This document shows positions 60,801 through 64,000 of a DNA stretch of 64,000 nucleotides, in pieces. The notes under the pieces were generated by a model. That model saw only the letters and a list, made by a program, of their open reading frames with translations. It was not told the origin of the DNA and searched no databases. Made by a program: the position numbers and the translations under genes. Source of the DNA: Ziziphus jujuba (taxonomy: Eukaryota > Streptophyta > Magnoliopsida > Rosales > Rhamnaceae); the NCBI RefSeq assembly GCF_031755915.1, contig NC_083384.1, forward strand, positions 19,226,001 through 19,290,000, in the 5' to 3' direction. Positions within the stretch are counted from its first letter, which is position 1; every line of letters starts with the position of its first letter.

Positions 60801-60900
60801 GCATTCATCCTTTATAGTTGATCCAAAACCGTCAATATGTCGGTAGGCTTTCCTCCACTTCCCGTTGCTCTAGATTCTCCTTTGAATCCCACAAATTCAT
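57831..60900 (-). pseudogene. G2 gag-pol, decayed, RT fused to pol tail
   Basis: gag at 60808-59987 (VNIPPFLGKSDLEA in one frame; FLGGLNREIANQVELHQYVE in another). Protease at 59643-59275, 122 codons open, with IIDSGSYANVISNVVVEKLG and the active-site Asp kept. RT at 58803-58260 ([46 protein letters not shown]). At about 58245 the RT phrase NFMVVY passes directly into DENPLVPVQL of the pol tail (GPITRAQAKIFKDNLAGLIQ). The fused ORF of 172 codons runs to 57831. Confidence 0.87.
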
Positions 60901-60949
60901 CTTCAAGATTTTGTAACCTCTTCTTATTCTTGAATCTGCCATGTTAGTG

Positions 60950-62030
60950 AAATAATACAAGAAAACCTCACCAAATTCACTCCTTCACATGTATCACTCA
61001 TGTAAGATCTTGGCACTCGTGTTTGCACATTAGTTTTGACTTTTGATCCTCTTTTAAGCTCACATTCTCTTGCCTTTTTCAACTTCAAGAATTATCTCAA
61101 AGTTCTAATTAAAACACGCTTAAACAGTAACTAGATCTCAAGTATGCCCTAATTTAACTTACCAATAAAACAGCAACAACCTAATTCTTGACTTTTCTAT
61201 CCAAAAGAAGAAAAAACTTAACAAAGGCAATTTTCGGTTCTAACAAAGAAGTAAACTAGAATATTAAGGACCAAAAAGTCAAAGATTAAATTTAGAAAAG
61301 GATTTCAATCAATAAACAAGAACAAAAAATTGGAATAAAGTATAAGATAGTTATTGGTTGTAGTTCTTGTAATTTAGGTCTTTGTCTCAAATCCTTTAAC
61401 CAATTTTAATCTAATTAATTTAGCACACAATATTCTAATATCCAGCATCCAATGTTGAATGAATAAACAGAAACTCCAACAAATCTCAATTGAAATTTCA
61501 CACCAAACAAACTCAATTTTTCAACTCACTCAAACCGGCCTTTTCTGCACCTTTTTTTTGGTTTTTTTATATTTCGAATTTTTTTTTTGTTTGATCACTA
61601 ACACAATAATATCACACAATCTCTAATAACACAATCAGCTCTCCAATGTCAAAAAATTTTATCAAACCCGATCCAAACTTCCAAGGAAAAACACATTGCA
61701 ATTTTTTTTATATTTATGCAATATGTTCCCAAAATTTCTCTCTTATTTTTTTTTTCTGGTGAATAAATGAATGCAACTAATTATGATTGAAACAGGAAAG
61801 AAAAATCAACAATAAACCTAATTGCAGAGAAAAAATATGCAAGACAACCAACAAACTAGAAAGCAAAAATTCGGCTAAATTAACAAAACCCGATTCGGCT
61901 ATCAAGAAATTTTTTTTTTTTATGCAAAACGTAGATGGATAGGAAACAACCTTAACCTAATGTTAAAATTACAGACACACACAAAAATAAGCAAACCAAA
62001 GAAGATAGATCAAACCTAAACAAAATTCGG
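60950..62030 (-). other. G2 leader
   Basis: Noncoding DNA between gag and PBS, AT-rich, with several T tracts. No ORF of interest. Confidence 0.6.
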
Positions 62031-62043
62031 CTTCTGTACCAAA

Positions 62044-62724
62044 TGATATGAATCTAGGTCGACTTGCTCTTAAACCCATATTATACTAGTCCGGATCGAA
62101 ATTAAGTTTAGATTCGAATGGTCATCTTGACTCCTAATCATCTTGTGATTAGAAACCTTGATATAGGTGATGGATGTCCTATTGATAAGTCAAATTAAAA
62201 CACTCAATTTCTATTCGATTTTTTAGGTGTTCAAAGAAAACAAAGAGAATTCTTCTCACAAATAATTTTTGAATAATAATCTAAGATGCTATTCCATTGA
62301 AAAATAAGACCTTAAATAGGCTAAAGGTACAAGAAATCAAGCCCTAAAGACATTAGGAAAGTTCGGGCAACATAGAGAAAAGATTAGGAAAATGCCAAAT
62401 TTTCCAAATTCCCTAAACTAATTTGTATTAATTAATTTCTTAATTTTGAAATAGGAATTAATTAATTTACAATCAAAATAACAAAATATCAACCTTCCAA
62501 AATTAATTTTTCCATCAAATAATTAAATAAAAACAAAAATAAAAGACTATTTCCTAAAACACGAAGTCAAATTTCAGATTTGGAAAGTAGTTGACTAACT
62601 TTCCAAACAAGCTGTCTTTATTCAATCATTAGCTAGTTTAGACTCTAAATCAGCTCCAATATGACATGTAGGATTCCAAATAGGATTGGAACTGGTTCAC
62701 ATACGTTGCCCTTGATTGGAGTGA
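62044..62724 (-). repeat. Gypsy LTR L4, shared by G2 and G3
   Basis: Plus-strand start tgatatgaatctaggtcgac; end placed near cttgattgga by comparison. The PBS of G2 is on its left and the pol tail of G3 on its right. Confidence 0.8.
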
Positions 62725-63157
62725 TTAAAGCTTGCTTGGAATGCAAGTAAACTCTTTCCTAGCACCAAAATGGTGAATTTCGATCATATTGAAGGCTTAT
62801 GCGCAAACGATGAGCTTAGATGCTTTAGCTTCTACCTTGACATCATTCCATGGCCTCTCAGTGAGCTTAATCACATTCAAAACCAAACAAACCTACCCTT
62901 TGCTACCTGGAGTCTGTAAATGCACCAAAACAGCTTCCCGGGTCCATTTCTGCCTTCATAACTTGGATGCGTTGTACGGATTTTAAATCTTCGGGTATTA
63001 TCATGACTTCTTGAGATTTAATAACACCTTGAATGAAACAAACCAGATTGTCCTTAAATCTCTTAGCTTGTATCCTAGTAATTGGTCCCGTCTTTAGTTG
63101 CATAGGATCAATACTCCAACGGGGTATAGGTTATACGAGTACAGGCAGATTCTCGTC
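62725..63157 (-). pseudogene. Gypsy G3, pol tail only
   Basis: The minus-strand frame at 63103-62903 reads GPITRIQAKRFKDNLVCFIQ and ends FGAFTDSR, the C-terminal signature of these gypsy polyproteins. Element similarity stops near 63157 (gcagattctcgtca), where DUF1985 coding sequence begins. The rest of G3 is missing. Confidence 0.8.
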
Positions 63158-63253
63158 ACGAAACCTGTAATTAGTGCAAACTCTCTACTAGTAAAACTAG
63201 CACCAGAACCTCCAAAATTAAACACCATAGCATCGTTGTCATCATAAATACAT
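63158..63253 (-). pseudogene. DUF1985 gene, N-terminal fragment
   Basis: The minus strand from 63251 reads IYDDNDAMVFNFGGSGASFT followed by SREFALITGF. This matches the start of DUF1985 (W-F-x-x-G-G-x-x-x-R-F-x-x-x-E-F-x-L-I-T-G-L), and the piece at 51673 continues just after this motif. So it is the displaced front of the pseudogene at 48960-51673. Confidence 0.75.
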
Positions 63254-63927
63254 TAATATGAATCTAGGTTGACTTGCTCCTAAACCCATATTGTATTAGC
63301 TTGGATCACAATTAAGTTTAGATTCTAATGGTTACCTTAACCCTTAATCAACTTGTAATTAGAAACCTTGGCATATGATGAAGATGACACAATAGGTGAT
63401 GGATATCCTATTAATAAGTCAGTCTAAAACACTCGATTCTATTCGATGCTTTAGGTGTTCAAAGAGAACAAAGAGCATTCTGTCTCACAATTAATTTTCT
63501 ATAGGAATAATGGACTAAATATTATTGAGAAAATAAGCCTTTAAGTAGGTTTGAAAGACAAAAAATCTAAAACAAATATGTTAGAACTGGCCAAGGATAA
63601 GGAAATAAAGGTAAGGCCAAATTCTATTACCTTTCCTAATCTAATTTGGATTAATTAATTAATTTACAACCAAAATAAAAATAAATAAAAAAATGCTAAC
63701 TTTCATAAGTAATTTTTCCAGCAACTAAATAAATAAAAACGAAAATAAAGACTATTTCCTAAAACAAAAGGCAAATGTTCAAATTAGGAAACCAGTTGAC
63801 TAGTTTGCCAACTAAGCTGACTTTGTCCAATCACCAGCTAGTTTAGGCTCCAAATCAGATCCAATATGCCATGTAGGATGCCAAATAGGATTAATATTGA
63901 TTCCCATACGTCGTCCTTGATTGGAAC
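63254..63927 (-). repeat. Gypsy LTR L5
   Basis: Plus-strand start taatatgaatctaggttgac (first G of the usual tga changed); end near ttggaaca. No PBS on its left side, so it is the 3' LTR of a further element lying mostly beyond the window, or a solo LTR. The remaining 63928-64000 would be 3' untranslated DNA of that element. Confidence 0.75.
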
Positions 63928-64000
63928 AAAAAGAACTTGCTTGAACAACAAGAAAGATCAAAGCTAGCGCCAAAATGAAGCAATTCGGAAAACATGAAGT

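Larger units (their letters stand above)
57113..62724 (-). mobile_element. Gypsy element G2, internally deleted
   Basis: It lies between L3 and L4. The PBS (minus strand tggtacagaag, one base shorter than the G1 PBS, 62031-62041) adjoins L4. gag, protease and part of RT are present. RT is fused to the pol tail, so RNase H and integrase are absent. No separate target duplication can be seen, because the outer LTRs are shared with the neighbours. Confidence 0.8.

Overview
The window looks like nuclear DNA of a flowering plant, most likely a eudicot. It is AT-rich and has two spliced plant genes (a KUA1/MYBH-type MYB regulator and an O-fucosyltransferase) in a short island at about 36.2-42.3 kb. 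Almost everything else is layered, decayed transposable elements. I saw no bacterial-style operons, CRISPR arrays, tRNA genes or intact rRNA genes. All similarity statements come from reading translations by eye against remembered families; no search was run.

Layout, 0-29.5 kb. A degenerate copia 3' end (1.0-1.9 kb) and a 571-bp hAT-type MITE (2.2-2.8 kb) come first. Next is an old + strand copia element (copia B). Its gag starts at 4.09 kb and is cut at 4258 by copia A, an 8.5-kb - strand copia element (4259-12771) with two LTRs, a perfect 5-bp target duplication (aaaca), a PBS and a PPT. The leader of copia A holds a tandem Cassandra TRIM array with 5S-rRNA-like segments, and the 5' LTR of copia A joins directly onto a Cassandra primer-binding site. 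Copia B gag/protease resumes at 12.78 kb and stops near 14.4 kb at a PIF/Harbinger element (about 14.4-24.25 kb), which itself contains a hAT element (14583-19053). Copia-B-like integrase and reverse transcriptase follow at 24.25-26.7 kb. A third copia (copia C) starts with an LTR at 26.93 kb and breaks off at a Tourist-like MITE at 29.49 kb.

Layout, 29.5-43 kb. A gypsy-type LTR fragment, an unrecognised 116-codon ORF (31.76-32.11 kb) and a TRIM nested in a MITE (33.13-33.71 kb) precede the gene island. The KUA1 homologue has three exons and 336 aa. Nine copies of the TATCC/GGATA core lie in the 340 bp upstream of its start region. The O-fucosyltransferase has two exons and 506 aa. Both read on +.

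Layout, 43-64 kb. A decayed Mutator-like transposase (43.86-46.4 kb, +) faces a decayed DUF1985 plus Ulp1/C48 protease gene (51.67 to about 48.96 kb, -). That pairing is characteristic of Kaonashi-type MULEs. The N-terminal part of the DUF1985 gene reappears at 63.16-63.25 kb, on the same strand and in the right order, so an 11.5-kb block of - strand Ty3/gypsy elements has split it. In the block, neighbouring gypsy copies share single LTRs (at 51.7, 57.1 and 62.0 kb), and the two larger copies have each lost RNase H and the integrase core through different deletions.

None of the transposon proteins looks functional: all carry stops, frameshifts or lost catalytic residues. The two genes of the island look intact.
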